A stretch of 64,000 nt of DNA from Planctomycetales bacterium 71-10 (GTDB lineage Bacteria > Planctomycetota > Planctomycetia > Isosphaerales > Isosphaeraceae). The stretch covers positions 1-64,000 of the forward strand of contig MKTT01000124.1 in assembly GCA_001898385.1 (NCBI GenBank), in the 5' to 3' direction. The position numbers were made by a program, and so were the translations under genes. Below are positions 44,177-53,398 of the stretch, piece after piece (positions within the stretch are counted from its first letter, which is position 1; the number at the start of each line of letters is the position of its first letter). The notes under the pieces were generated by a model. It made no database searches, had not been told where the DNA came from, and saw only the letters and a program-made list of their open reading frames with translations.

Positions 44177-46876
44177 TCAGGGCCTCACGGCCTGGGCCAC
44201 GCGCGAAGCCCCGCGAGCCTTGTCGAGCGCCTTGACCAGGAAGTCCTGGAACACGGGGGGCTCGTTGTAGCCGCCGATGGAGGAGACGACTTTGCCGTCG
44301 GGCGTGAGGATCACGTAGAACGGGTTCGTCTGCTCGGCGGCCAGGTCGAGTTGGCGGATCTGGTTCGCCTGGGCCAACTCCTCACGCTGCTCGGCCGTGA
44401 TCGAGTCGATCGGCACCCGGTCGGTGTAGAGCTGGACCGTCACGAACTCCTCCAGTAGCTTGACGATGTCGGGGCGCGGCAGCACCCGACGCTCCATCAA
44501 CCGGCAGTTGGCGCAGTTGACGCCCGTGAAGTCGATCAGGATCGGCCGGCCCTGCGCGGCGGCCTCCTCCTTGGCCTGGTCCAGGCTCATGCCCCAGAGG
44601 ACGCCGTGCCGGCTCTTCTGCTCGCGCTCGGCCTGCGCCGGGTCGGGGGAGGACGCCTTGACCTCGCCGCCGCCGGGCTCGGCCCCCGCGACGCGGACCT
44701 CGGCCGTCAGCTCGTTGGAGTCGGGCGGCAGGATGCCGACGATCAGCCGGTCCCAGACGAGACCCTGCGGCGGCCGGCCGAACAGGCCGGGCATCATATA
44801 GAGCGCCAGCCCCAGGAACATGCAGCCGAAGACGATGCGGCCGGGACCGACCTTGACCTCGTCATAGTCGTGGTCGGTGCGGAACAGGCCCAGGAGGTAG
44901 ACGCCGCAGACGGCCGACAGGACGATCCACGCCGTCAGCACGAGTTGGGCGTCGAACCAGGCGTTCTCGGGCGTCACCCAGCCCAGCTCGGCCGTGTTCA
45001 GGAACTTCAGCGCCGCGCCGATCTCCACCAGGCCGCCCACGACCTTCACCGAGTTCATCCAGTCGCCGCTGCGAGGCATCTTCGAGATCAGGCCCGGAGC
45101 CAGCGCCAGGACGAAGAAGGGGAGGGCGATCACCGAGGCGAACGTCGCCAGGCCGATGATCGGGTAGAGGAAGTTGCCGTTGGCCGCCATGACGAGCAGG
45201 CCGCCGACGACCGGGAACGTGCAGGTGAACGACGTGATCGTCAGCGTCAGGGCCATGAAGACCACGCCGACCAGCCCGCCCCGGCTCTCGCCCTGGGACG
45301 AGGCGTTCAGCAGGAAGCTGGGGAGGCGGATCTCGAACAGCCCTAGCAGGCTCAGGCCGAAGGCCACGAACAGACCGGCGACCACCAGGTTGAGCCAGGG
45401 GTTGTTCGCCAGGTTTTGCAGGAACGCGGCCGAGAAGAAGAACGAGAAGAAGACGCCGACCATCGTGAAGATGCCGATGATCGCCAGGCAATACGCCACC
45501 GCCAGGCTCGTCGCCCCCCCCTTGCCGTCCTTGCCCCCCTGCTTCACGAAGAAGTTGACCGTGATCGGGATCATCGGCCACACGCAGGGCATCGCCAGCG
45601 CGAACAGCCCGCCCAGGGCGCAGGCCAGCAGGAACTTCCACAGGCTCTCGTTCGCCGTCCGGGCGATCTCGCTGGTGGGGGCCTCGGCGACCGTCGCGAC
45701 TGGGGCCGCGCCGACGGCGGGTTCCGTCGCGACGGCCGCCGCGGCGGGCGGCGGTTCGGCCGCGACCGGGGCAGGGGCCGCGGGCTCGACGCGGGCTGTC
45801 TCGACGACCGCCGGCGCGGGGGCGGCGGCGACGCCGTCCACCTTCACCACCACGTCGGCGAGGGTCTGATAGGTCGGGGGGAAGCAGGCGTTCTCGTTGC
45901 AGATCTGGTAGTTGATCTGGCTGCGGACGACGTGGTCGCCGGGGGCGGCGTCGGCCGGGACCTTCAGCTCGACGGTCCAGGCGGCCTCCTCCTCGAAGAA
46001 CTCGACGATCACGTTGTCGCCGAAGGCCGGCTCGGGCTTCGCGACCGGATCCTGCGCCGGGGTCCAGGTCGCACCCGCGACGAGGCCGCCGGCGTCGAAC
46101 AGGTCGAACGAGGTCGGGACGGGGCCGTTCGGGTTCGCGCCCGGCTTCTCCACGTTGTAGACGTGCAACCCCGGGTCGAGCTTCACGGCGACGGTGTACT
46201 TCACCACGTCGCCGGGCTTCGCGACGGCGGGGGACGCGGACGGGGTGATCGTCACGCCCTTGGGCCGAAGCTTCTCGATCGTGTCCTTCTTCTTGGGCTT
46301 CCCAGGCGTCGCGGAGGGGGCCGCCGCGGGCTGGTCGGCGACCTTGAACGTCGCCGCGGGGAGCGTCCAGCGCCCGGGGAAGCTGCAACTGGACGCGTTG
46401 CAGACCTGATAGCTCGCCTGGACCTTCACCGTCTTATCGCCCGCGGCCCCGGCGGGAACCTTGAGGGGCAGGCTCCAGACGACCTCGTCCTCGTAGTATT
46501 CGAAGACCTTGTTCTCGAAGGCGGGCTCGGCCTTCGAATGGGCCTCGCGATCGGCCTTCCAGTCGCCGGCCTTCTCCAGGCCGTCGAGGTCGAAGGCGTC
46601 GAACAGGGTGTGCCGCGGGCCCTCGTCGCGCTGCTTCTCCGCGAAGGTGTAGATGTGCCAGCCCGGCTTCAGCTTGGCCCGCACCTTGAGCTGCACGACG
46701 TCGCCCGGCGCGGCCTGGGCGGGCTCGATCGTCGCCGTCAGTTCGGCGTCCTTCGGCTTCCCTCGCGCCGGGCTGTCCTTCTGGGCGGGCTGGCCGTCGG
46801 CGAACGCCGAGGCCGCCAGGACGAACGCGGCGACGATCGCCGTCGCACGGAGCCCGGCGGGATGGAGAAGTCGCAT
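44177..46876 (-). CDS. dsbD: Thiol:disulfide interchange protein DsbD with tandem N-terminal domains
   Basis: The 899-residue protein carries electrons from the cytoplasm to periplasmic thiols. After a signal peptide (ATAIVAAFVLAASAFADG) come two DsbD-type N-terminal domains in tandem (about 40-195 and 205-345), each ending with a Cys-x4-Cys (VCNASSC and ICNENAC). A Pro/Ala linker leads to the eight-helix membrane domain with its redox cysteines in AMPCVWPM and FTCTFPVV. The C-terminal thioredoxin domain has Cys788-Ala-Asn-Cys791. Classical DsbD has one N-terminal domain and about 570 residues, so this is an enlarged version. It may feed the thioredoxin-like proteins in the window (7.4 and 8.2 kb). 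Confidence 0.92.
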   Translation of the reverse strand: MRLLHPAGLRATAIVAAFVLAASAFADGQPAQKDSPARGKPKDAELTATIEPAQAAPGDVVQLKVRAKLKPGWHIYTFAEKQRDEGPRHTLFDAFDLDGLEKAGDWKADREAHSKAEPAFENKVFEYYEDEVVWSLPLKVPAGAAGDKTVKVQASYQVCNASSCSFPGRWTLPAATFKVADQPAAAPSATPGKPKKKDTIEKLRPKGVTITPSASPAVAKPGDVVKYTVAVKLDPGLHVYNVEKPGANPNGPVPTSFDLFDAGGLVAGATWTPAQDPVAKPEPAFGDNVIVEFFEEEAAWTVELKVPADAAPGDHVVRSQINYQICNENACFPPTYQTLADVVVKVDGVAAAPAPAVVETARVEPAAPAPVAAEPPPAAAAVATEPAVGAAPVATVAEAPTSEIARTANESLWKFLLACALGGLFALAMPCVWPMIPITVNFFVKQGGKDGKGGATSLAVAYCLAIIGIFTMVGVFFSFFFSAAFLQNLANNPWLNLVVAGLFVAFGLSLLGLFEIRLPSFLLNASSQGESRGGLVGVVFMALTLTITSFTCTFPVVGGLLVMAANGNFLYPIIGLATFASVIALPFFVLALAPGLISKMPRSGDWMNSVKVVGGLVEIGAALKFLNTAELGWVTPENAWFDAQLVLTAWIVLSAVCGVYLLGLFRTDHDYDEVKVGPGRIVFGCMFLGLALYMMPGLFGRPPQGLVWDRLIVGILPPDSNELTAEVRVAGAEPGGGEVKASSPDPAQAEREQKSRHGVLWGMSLDQAKEEAAAQGRPILIDFTGVNCANCRLMERRVLPRPDIVKLLEEFVTVQLYTDRVPIDSITAEQREELAQANQIRQLDLAAEQTNPFYVILTPDGKVVSSIGGYNEPPVFQDFLVKALDKARGASRVAQAVRP

Positions 46877-46937
46877 GGGAGGCCCCTCGGGGAATTCGAT
46901 GGATGGAGGGCGTCCGCGGTGGCCCTTCGTCGTCCTT

Positions 46938-46967
46938 ATCCTATAGCCGCCGCAATGGCTCGGACAA
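46938..46967 (-). promoter_or_regulatory. Putative promoter for dsbD
   Basis: On the minus strand TTGTCC is followed by TATAGG (16-nt spacer) or TAGGAT (18-nt spacer), about 65 nt before the dsbD ATG. Confidence 0.4.
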
Positions 46968-46995
46968 GTCGCGCCGTCGGCCGCCGCGGTCCGCA

Positions 46996-47024
46996 TTGAC
47001 CGATCGGGCGTCTCCGCCTACCAT
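46996..47024 (+). promoter_or_regulatory. Putative promoter for the phosphatase-glycosyltransferase pair
   Basis: TTGACC and TACCAT are 17 nt apart, giving a leader of about 90 nt before the ATG at 47124. Confidence 0.5.
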
Positions 47025-47123
47025 GCCCGGCCGCTCGGGATCGTCCGACACCCTGCGCCTCGCCCGCCCGCCGAGCCTTCGGAACCACGAACGGTTCGAC
47101 TCTCCAGGACAGGATGGGGGCGA

Positions 47124-47753
47124 ATGCGCAGAATCCTCCTCGGCGCGATCTTCGCGGCGGGTGCCGCCGTCGCCGGCTGGATGGCCGTGCTCGACCGGCA
47201 GAACCGGCTGCGATGGGACCACTGGGACGTCGTGAAGCCCGGCGTCCTCTACCGCAGCGGCCAGCTCAACGGCGACCAGCTCACGGAGGCCGTGCGGCGC
47301 TACGGCATCAAGACCGTGGTCAACTTCCAGCTCCCCGGCCGCGAGATGCAGGAGGAGCGGGCGCTGGCGAAGTCGCTGAACGTCGGCTTCGTCAACCTGC
47401 CCATGCCCGGCGACGGCTTCGGCCGCGAGGAGCAGTTCCGCAAGGTCCTGGAGCTGGTCGATGACGACGCCCGCCGTCCGGTGCTGGTCCACTGCGCCCG
47501 CGGCACCTGCCGGACCGGCTCCTCCGTCGCGATGTATCGGTTCGAGCGCGACGGCTGGACGATCGACGACGTCGCCGCGGAGGCCCGCCGCCAGACCTAC
47601 CGCGAGGGCTGGATCCCGGGCTACATCTACGCGATGGCCCGCAACAAGCCCGACTCCGACCTCCACCACCCGATCACCCTCGACGAGCGTAACGCGCCCG
47701 CCGAGGCCGAATCCCTGCCGCTCCCGGAGGAGGCCGCCGATGAACCGCGTTGA
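47124..47753 (+). CDS. Membrane-anchored dual-specificity/tyrosine phosphatase-like protein
   Basis: The 209-residue protein has an N-terminal membrane anchor (ILLGAIFAAGAAVAGWMAVL) and a cysteine phosphatase domain: VLYRSGQLNGDQLTEAVRRYGIKTVVNFQ, then the P-loop H-C124-x5-R130 in HCARGTCRTGSSVAMYR. The YRSGQ start is typical of the planctomycete DSP/PTP group. The substrate (protein, lipid or polyphosphate) is unknown. The last 14 nt overlap the next gene, a GT-C-like membrane protein, so the two are cotranslated. Confidence 0.85.
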   Translation: MRRILLGAIFAAGAAVAGWMAVLDRQNRLRWDHWDVVKPGVLYRSGQLNGDQLTEAVRRYGIKTVVNFQLPGREMQEERALAKSLNVGFVNLPMPGDGFGREEQFRKVLELVDDDARRPVLVHCARGTCRTGSSVAMYRFERDGWTIDDVAAEARRQTYREGWIPGYIYAMARNKPDSDLHHPITLDERNAPAEAESLPLPEEAADEPR

Positions 47754-49467
47754 CGAGAAGCACGCCGCGCGGGCCGACCTCGGCCGACGCTTCCGCGCCG
47801 ACGACGGCCAGCTCGTCCTCAAGCTCCCCGAGGCCCGCGCCTGGGCCGGCCCGGCCCTGATCCTGCTGGGCCTGGCGTACGTCCTGGTCGGGGGGGCCGA
47901 CGCCGACCTGGCCGGCCGCGACGCCCGGATCGGCGTCGCCGCGAGCGAGGGCTTCGGCCCGCTCGGCCAGGTCTACGGCCGCTGGCGTCCCGACGTCTGG
48001 CCGATCCCCGCCGCGGTCTCGCGCCTGGTCTTCCTGCTGGGCGAGCGCGGCAAGCCCGAGAACGGCGCCGTGCTGTGGCCGTCGGCCGTCGCCGGCCTCG
48101 CCGCCGGCTGGCTCGTGGCCCGGCGGTTCATCGCCCTGGGCAGGCCGGCGGTCGCCCTCCTGTTCGGCTTCGCCTGGTTCGGCTCGACGGCCCTGATGGA
48201 CCACGCGGGGAGCCGGGGGATGGACTTCCTGACCGGCCTGGCCACCATCGCCGCGCTCGACCGGCTGCTGTCGCGGCGGTCGGACTGGGTCGCGGGGCTG
48301 TGGGCGTCGGCCGCGTTCCTCTCCGGGGGCTGGCCTCCGCTGCTGGTGATCGCGCTCTCGGTGCTGGTGCTGGGGCGTCGCGACGCCGACTTCTCGTTCA
48401 AGCTGGTCGCCCCCCCCGTCGCGACGGCGGTCGCCTGGTTCTTCTGGACGATCGAGGCCGCCTCCGCCGAGGCCGCCGCCGCGGCGCTCGTCTGGCCGCT
48501 GACGCAGCGGCTCCAGTGGTCGCTGCCGACGTCCGCGCTCGGGTGGGTCGCCTCGATCGTCGCGCCGATCGACCAGGGGGCGGCGTGGGCCGTCCCCCTC
48601 AAGATCCTCGTCGCCGGGCTGCCGCTCTCTCCGTTCGCGTTCCTCCTGTTCGGGCGATCGGCCCGCGAGGGCCTCAAGGCCGACGGCGGGCTGGTGATGG
48701 ACTGGATCCGGGTCGCCGTCGCGGCGGCGATCTGCGGGGCCGTCGTGCCGGGCGTGGCGACGGCCGCGGCCCTGCCGGCGCTCATGGGCCTGCTCGTCGC
48801 CTCGGCCTCGGCGCTGGAGGCCGCCTGGTCGGGCCGGCTCGCGGCGGGCGAGCGGAGGTCGTTCTTCGGCCTGACGACGGCCATGACGGTCGCGTGGGCC
48901 TCGCTGACGGCCTACGGGGCGTTCGTCATGACGATCGTCTTCACCTACTACCGACCGATCGGCGTCGCGTTCGCGATCGGCGGGGCGGTGGTGGTCGCGA
49001 CGCTCTGGCGGGCGCTCGAGACCCGGAGCCTGCGCCGGGGCGTGGCGGCCATGCTCATCCTGACCGCCTGCCTGAAGCTGGCCCACGCCGGCTTCTACGC
49101 CCCCGAGTGGACCTATCGCTACGGCCAGGGCCCCTGGGGCCGGGCCATCGGCCAGTGGCTCCTCCCGCACTGGACGCTCTACACCCAGCACGAATGGCCC
49201 GAGGACCTCGCGTGGGCCATCGGCCGTCCGGTGCGGCTCCTCAGCAGCCCGCAACACCTGGCGTTCCCGGAGACCGGCGAGAGCCGCCACGTCCTCCTGC
49301 TGGAATCCGAGTACGAGAACTGGCCCCCCAGCGCCCCCAAGCTGGTCAAGGTCGCCACATTCGAGCCGCCGTCGCCGTTCGGCAGCCGTCGGATCCTCGC
49401 CCGCACCGAGGGGACCCTCACCACCCCCTCCGGCCGCCTCGTCTCCCGCGTCCCCGCCCCTCGATGA
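47740..49467 (+). CDS. Polytopic membrane protein, GT-C glycosyltransferase-like
   Basis: The 575-residue protein has about ten membrane helices arranged as in GT39/ArnT-like enzymes: an early hydrophobic helix, a large outer loop with DADLAGRDARIGVAASEGFGPLGQVYGRW, and repeated helix pairs with RRSDWVAGLWASAAFLSGGWPPLL. The C-terminal 130 residues form a soluble domain. A clear DxD motif is not evident, so the enzyme activity is uncertain. It starts with an ATG preceded by GGAGGAGG and overlaps the upstream phosphatase gene by 14 nt. Confidence 0.65.
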   Translation: MNRVDEKHAARADLGRRFRADDGQLVLKLPEARAWAGPALILLGLAYVLVGGADADLAGRDARIGVAASEGFGPLGQVYGRWRPDVWPIPAAVSRLVFLLGERGKPENGAVLWPSAVAGLAAGWLVARRFIALGRPAVALLFGFAWFGSTALMDHAGSRGMDFLTGLATIAALDRLLSRRSDWVAGLWASAAFLSGGWPPLLVIALSVLVLGRRDADFSFKLVAPPVATAVAWFFWTIEAASAEAAAAALVWPLTQRLQWSLPTSALGWVASIVAPIDQGAAWAVPLKILVAGLPLSPFAFLLFGRSAREGLKADGGLVMDWIRVAVAAAICGAVVPGVATAAALPALMGLLVASASALEAAWSGRLAAGERRSFFGLTTAMTVAWASLTAYGAFVMTIVFTYYRPIGVAFAIGGAVVVATLWRALETRSLRRGVAAMLILTACLKLAHAGFYAPEWTYRYGQGPWGRAIGQWLLPHWTLYTQHEWPEDLAWAIGRPVRLLSSPQHLAFPETGESRHVLLLESEYENWPPSAPKLVKVATFEPPSPFGSRRILARTEGTLTTPSGRLVSRVPAPR

Positions 49468-49473
49468 CCTCTC

Positions 49474-49504
49474 GCGCGGGGGCCGGCCCTCCCGGCCCCC
49501 GCGC
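49474..49504 (+). terminator. Hairpin after the GT-C gene
   Basis: A 13-bp GC-rich stem (49474-49486 with 49492-49504) with a 5-nt loop begins 6 nt after the stop codon. No T-tract follows. The rest of the 237-nt gap to the kinase gene shows no gene. Confidence 0.45.
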
Positions 49505-49704
49505 AGGCCCGGCCCCGCGTGAATGTTCATTAACCATCCGAGAACGAACGGGTTAAGAGGATCTCCCGTCGTCTACGATGACGCGGGTCGAGTCCCAACT
49601 TTCGGTTGAAGGTTCGTCACAACCGCGCGAATCGCTCGTAGGCGATCGGGTGGGATCCGCCCGCGGCCCGGCCCGGAGGGCTTCGAAGAGGAGGGCGTGG
49701 CGAC

Positions 49705-50628
49705 ATGATCGGCAAGCTGAAAGGGATGTTCGCGCCGGCCCCGCCGAAGGCCGGCGGTCGCCGCTCGGGCGTCGACGTCCAGCGGCGCTTCCACATCCAG
49801 CTCGACGTCTCCTCGATCTCCTCGCAGGGGAGCATGTCCCGGGTCTACAAGGCCGTCGACTCCGAGTCGGGAAAGACCGTCTGCCTGAAGGTGCTGGACC
49901 GCGGCAAGAACGAGCACGCCCACGCCCGCGCCTCGCGCCACGAGGAACGCCCGAGCGAAGGGGCGATCGCCGTCCAGGTCCGCCACCCGCACGTCGTCCG
50001 GACGTTCGAGCACGGGACCACCTCGCGCGGCGAGGAATACCTCGTCATGGAGTACATCCACGGCCTGAGCTTCGAGGCGGTCTACCAGCAGAACCTGGGG
50101 AAGACCGACCAGCGCATGCAATGGCTCGCCCAGGCCGCCGAGGGCCTGGCGGCCGTCCACGCGGCCGGCTTCATCCACCACGACGTCAACCCGCGCAACT
50201 TCCTGATCGACCGGGGCCGCGACCTCCAGGCCAAGGTGATCGACTTCGGCCTCACCGTCCCGAACGCCCCCGCCTTCCGCAAGCCCGGCAACCGCACCGG
50301 CTGCCTCCTCTACATGGCCCCGGAGCTGATGCGCCGGGAGCCGATCGACGAATCCATCGACGTCTACGGCTTCGGCGTCGTCGCCTTCCAGGTCCTCACC
50401 GGCAAGCTCCCCTACGACGTCGCCGCCTCCCCCAACGCCCTCCTCCAGCGCTTCCGCAACCCGCCCACCGACCCCCAGGCCCTCAAGCCCAAGCTCTCCG
50501 ACGAGGTCCGCGACGTCCTCCTGAAGCTCGTCGCCGTCGACCGCCGCGACCGCTGGCCCTCCATGGCCACCCTCGTCGACCACCTGCGCTCCATCCCCGC
50601 CAAGCGTGACGTCGCTCGCCCCAATTGA
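49705..50628 (+). CDS. Serine/threonine protein kinase
   Basis: The 307-residue Hanks-type kinase has the ATP-anchoring Lys62 (VCLKVL), the catalytic loop H158-H159-D160-V-N-P-R-N165 and D180-F-G. The glycine-rich loop is degenerate (SSQGSMSRVYKA). The APE region is MAPELMRREPIDESIDVYGFGVVAFQVLTGKLPYD. No membrane segment or sensor domain follows the kinase domain, so it is probably soluble, unlike most planctomycete kinases. Substrates are unknown. A GC-rich GGAGGGCG lies upstream of the ATG. Confidence 0.9.
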   Translation: MIGKLKGMFAPAPPKAGGRRSGVDVQRRFHIQLDVSSISSQGSMSRVYKAVDSESGKTVCLKVLDRGKNEHAHARASRHEERPSEGAIAVQVRHPHVVRTFEHGTTSRGEEYLVMEYIHGLSFEAVYQQNLGKTDQRMQWLAQAAEGLAAVHAAGFIHHDVNPRNFLIDRGRDLQAKVIDFGLTVPNAPAFRKPGNRTGCLLYMAPELMRREPIDESIDVYGFGVVAFQVLTGKLPYDVAASPNALLQRFRNPPTDPQALKPKLSDEVRDVLLKLVAVDRRDRWPSMATLVDHLRSIPAKRDVARPN

Positions 50629-50676
50629 CCCCGCCACGCCCTCGGGCCTTGCCTCCGGATTGATGGAGGGGACGCG

Positions 50677-51033
50677 TTGGCCTCGACACTGTGCCCGAAC
50701 TGTGGCCGGAAGCTGTTCCCCGTCGATCCCGGCGCCCCGATGACCTGTGACGGCTGCTCGCACGCCTTCGACCCGACGCGGGTCCGATGGCGAGCCCCTT
50801 CGCCGCCGCGACGGCTGTTCGGCTGGTTCCTGATCCTTGTCGCCGTCCTCACCGCGATACGATCCATCCCGCAGGCCATGATCGACTTCAACCGCGAGGG
50901 GGGTGTCGCCTCGATCGTCGGCATGTACCTCGTGCCATACCTCATCTTCCTCGCTGGCCGCGCGCTGTCGCGGAGCCGGCTCGTCGAGGATCCAGCCCCG
51001 GGCGGCGCGGAAGCGACCTCCCCGACGGCTTGA
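50677..51033 (+). CDS. Small zinc-ribbon membrane protein
   Basis: The 118-residue protein has an N-terminal zinc ribbon (LCPNCGRKLFPVDPGAPMTCDGCSHAF, four cysteines as C-x2-C-x14-C-x2-C), then two membrane helices (LFGWFLILVAVLTAI and VGMYLVPYLIFLAGRAL). The start is TTG with GGAGGGG 4-8 nt upstream. Many such proteins exist in planctomycetes without a known role. It lies between a kinase and the cysteine desulfurase gene, about 50 and 80 nt away. Confidence 0.75.
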   Translation: MASTLCPNCGRKLFPVDPGAPMTCDGCSHAFDPTRVRWRAPSPPRRLFGWFLILVAVLTAIRSIPQAMIDFNREGGVASIVGMYLVPYLIFLAGRALSRSRLVEDPAPGGAEATSPTA

Positions 51034-51114
51034 CCGGCCGCTAGACTTCTTGTGGACCCCTCGTACCCCGGACCGCGGGGCGGGGTGACGACCGATCCGT
51101 GAGGCCCTACGCCG

Positions 51115-52326
51115 TTGCTCAAGCCGCCGGTCTACCTGGACAACCACTCGACGACGAAGCCCGACCCGCGGGTCGTGGCGGCGATGATGCCGTATTTCAC
51201 GAACATTTACGGCAACGCGGCCAGCGTCTCCCATAAATTCGGATGGGACGCGGAGGAGGCCGTCGAGAAGGCCCGCGCGCAGGTCGCCGAAGCGCTCGGG
51301 GCCGAGCCGCGGGAGGTCGTCTTCACGGCTGGCGCGACCGAGGCCAACAACCTGGCGATCAAGGGGGCCCTCCCGTTCCTGCGCCGGAAGGGCGACCACG
51401 TCGTCGCCACGGCCGTCGAGCACAAGTCGGTCCTGGACGTGGTCGAACGCCTCGGCCGAGAGACCGACTGGAAGGTCACGATCGTCCCGTGCGACGACGC
51501 GGGCCGGGTCGACGAAGGGGCCGTCCTCGCGGCGCTCCGGCCGGAGACGGTCCTCGTCTCGGTGATGGCGGCCAACAACGAGGTCGGGACGATCAACCCA
51601 ATCCGCGCGATCGGCGAGCTGTGCCACGGGCGCGGGATCGTCTTCCATACCGACGCCACCCAGGCCGTCGGCAAGGTCCCGCTGGACGTCCGCGCGGATC
51701 ACGTCGACCTGCTCAGCCTCTCGGCGCATAAGATGTACGGGCCGAAGGGGATCGGGGCCTTGTACGTCCGCCGCAAGGACCCGCAGGTCCGGATCAAGCC
51801 CCTGTTCGACGGCGGCGGCCACGAGCGCGGGCTGCGCAGCGGCACGCCGGCCGTCCCGCTGATCGTCGGGCTGGGCGAGGCGATCGAGATCGCCGCCCGC
51901 GAGCGCGAGGCCGACGCGGCCCGCCTCCGATCCCTGCGCGACCGCCTGGAGGCCGCGATCCGGGCGACTGTGGCCGACGTGACCCTGAACGGCCACCCGA
52001 CCGAACGCCTCCCGGGCAACCTCAACATGAGCTTCGCCTACGTCGACGGCGAGGCCCTGATGATGGCCATGCGCGACGTCGCCGTCAGCTCGGGCGCGGC
52101 GTGCACGTCGGCCGAGCCCGAGCCCAGCCACGTCCTCCGGGCGATGGGCCGGGACGACGACTCGGCGCGGGCCAGCCTGCGGTTCGGCCTGGGCCGGTTC
52201 ACGACCGCCGAGGAGGTCGACTACGCGGCCGAGGTCGTGGCGAAGGCCGTGGCGTCGCTGCGCGTGCATAGCTCGGCGTGGGCCGCGTCCGGTAAGATGG
52301 AGCCGGGCGGACCGCATCCGAGTTGA
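51115..52326 (+). CDS. Cysteine desulfurase (NifS/IscS type)
   Basis: The 403-residue PLP enzyme transfers sulfur from cysteine to Fe-S scaffolds and tRNA-thiolating enzymes. The PLP lysine is Lys206 in SLSAHKMYGPKG, the active cysteine is Cys330 in SSGAACTSAEPEPSHVL, and FTAGATEANNLAIKG and AANNEVGTINPI are typical. The start is TTG at 51115; no alternative with a good SD is closer to the conserved VYLDNHSTT. It is followed 93 nt later by an A-type Fe-S carrier gene with its own promoter-like element. It may supply sulfur to MnmA (35.8 kb). Confidence 0.95.
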   Translation: MLKPPVYLDNHSTTKPDPRVVAAMMPYFTNIYGNAASVSHKFGWDAEEAVEKARAQVAEALGAEPREVVFTAGATEANNLAIKGALPFLRRKGDHVVATAVEHKSVLDVVERLGRETDWKVTIVPCDDAGRVDEGAVLAALRPETVLVSVMAANNEVGTINPIRAIGELCHGRGIVFHTDATQAVGKVPLDVRADHVDLLSLSAHKMYGPKGIGALYVRRKDPQVRIKPLFDGGGHERGLRSGTPAVPLIVGLGEAIEIAAREREADAARLRSLRDRLEAAIRATVADVTLNGHPTERLPGNLNMSFAYVDGEALMMAMRDVAVSSGAACTSAEPEPSHVLRAMGRDDDSARASLRFGLGRFTTAEEVDYAAEVVAKAVASLRVHSSAWAASGKMEPGGPHPS

Positions 52327-52331
52327 CGTCG

Positions 52332-52340
52332 TGTTAGAAT
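52332..52340 (+). promoter_or_regulatory. Extended -10 promoter for the Fe-S carrier gene
   Basis: TGTTAGAAT is an extended -10 (TAGAAT at 52335-52340). No convincing -35 lies 17 nt upstream. It is 80 nt before the ATG. Confidence 0.4.
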
Positions 52341-52419
52341 TCCTGCGAGCGGAGTCCCGCCCCTTCGCGGCGACCCCCCGATCGTTCCGCCGAGAGATTG
52401 ACCAGAAGGAGAACGTGCG

Positions 52420-52749
52420 ATGGGCGTGACGCTGACCGAGAAGGCCGCCGACGAAGTCAAGAAGATCATCACCGACCAGAGCCTCCCCGACGGGACGGTC
52501 CTGCGCATCGGCGTGAAGGGGGGCGGTTGCAGCGGCTTCGCCTACGACCTGAACTTCGACACCGACACCTCCGACCGCGACCGCGTCGTCGAGCAGCACG
52601 GCGTCAAGCTGGCCGTCGACAAGAAGTTCGACCCCTACCTCGACGGCACCGTCCTCGACTTCTACGACGGCCTGGAGAAGCGCGGGTTCGTCTTCAACAA
52701 CCCGAACGTCGTCAAGAGCTGCGGCTGCGGCTCGTCGTTCCAGGTCTGA
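52420..52749 (+). CDS. A-type iron-sulfur cluster carrier (IscA/ErpA family)
   Basis: The 109-residue protein carries the three cluster-binding cysteines Cys37 (GGGCSGFAY), Cys101 and Cys103 (SCGCGSSF). It transfers Fe-S clusters to apo-proteins. The ATG has AAGGAG 8 nt upstream. It follows the cysteine desulfurase gene, so the two form a small Fe-S assembly unit without IscU, HscA or Fdx next to it. A longer frame upstream in another phase is a shadow. Confidence 0.95.
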   Translation: MGVTLTEKAADEVKKIITDQSLPDGTVLRIGVKGGGCSGFAYDLNFDTDTSDRDRVVEQHGVKLAVDKKFDPYLDGTVLDFYDGLEKRGFVFNNPNVVKSCGCGSSFQV

Positions 52750-52778
52750 GCCGGGACGACCGACCGACCGAAATCCAC

Positions 52779-52820
52779 GAGGAGGCCGCGGCGGGGACCA
52801 ACCCTCGCCGCGGCCTCCTC
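52779..52820 (+). terminator. Hairpin terminator after the Fe-S carrier gene
   Basis: A 15-bp perfect stem (52779-52793 with 52806-52820) with a 12-nt loop is followed by GCGTTTCG, 30 nt after the stop. It separates the Fe-S unit from the small-protein region. Confidence 0.55.
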
Positions 52821-52957
52821 GCGTTTCGAACGCCCGCCCTTCGCGGGTATCTTCTCCCACGAGTGGAGGTAGGGGATCCAGGCTCGCTCGCCCGGGTTCT
52901 CGACGAAGCACCGGGAGAGGCCCATCCGAGAGCTAGGATTGATGCGGAGGACATGCC

Positions 52958-53085
52958 ATGGTCTACGGCACCGTCGCTGCTGCCGCGTTCGTCGTCTATA
53001 TCATCGGTCCGTACCGCCGCCACCTCGGCTCAGGGTGGTTCACCTGGAAATGGAGGAGTCGGGGCCGCGCAGGAAAGCAGGCTGA
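52958..53085 (+). pseudogene. Possible broken copy of a small membrane-protein gene
   Basis: An ATG preceded by GGAGGA opens MVYGTVAAAAFVVYI, a short membrane helix like those of the two intact genes downstream. The frame then runs on without likeness. In another frame the same stretch ends GPRRKAG and a stop, matching the ends of its neighbours (GPNYRRRNAG and GPKFRRRA). A frameshift plus a small deletion would explain it. Evidence is thin; the frame open to 53200 could also be a real, different gene. Confidence 0.3.
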
Positions 53086-53151
53086 ATTCCATCGTCGCGA
53101 GATGTTTTTCCTACCGCACGACCTAGGGTGTGGAGTAGGAGGACATCGCCC

Positions 53152-53304
53152 ATGTTTTTCGCCGCTTTCCTCGGTGTCGCCGTCTATTCCTTCCTGCTGA
53201 TCCTCTTCATGCCCATGTTCGTCGCCGCCGGCCGGGCCGATCGGGCTTTCGCCGAATACCTGGACCATCACGGGCCGAACTACCGAAGGAGGAATGCGGG
53301 TTGA
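53152..53304 (+). CDS. Small single-pass membrane protein
   Basis: The 50-residue protein has one helix (FFAAFLGVAVYSFLLILFMPMFVA) followed by a charged tail that ends GPNYRRRNAG. AGGAGG lies 9 nt before the ATG. Its layout, and the GPxxRRR ending, match the next gene, so they are probably paralogues. No function is known. The spacing to the next gene is 94 nt. Confidence 0.6.
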   Translation: MFFAAFLGVAVYSFLLILFMPMFVAAGRADRAFAEYLDHHGPNYRRRNAG

Positions 53305-53398
53305 CCCGCCGACGAATCGCCTAAAAATACGAGAGCAAGGATCATTCGGGGAGGGGGAGGAAACCCGTAGCCGTCCATCCCACTCCAGGGGGGCGAAC

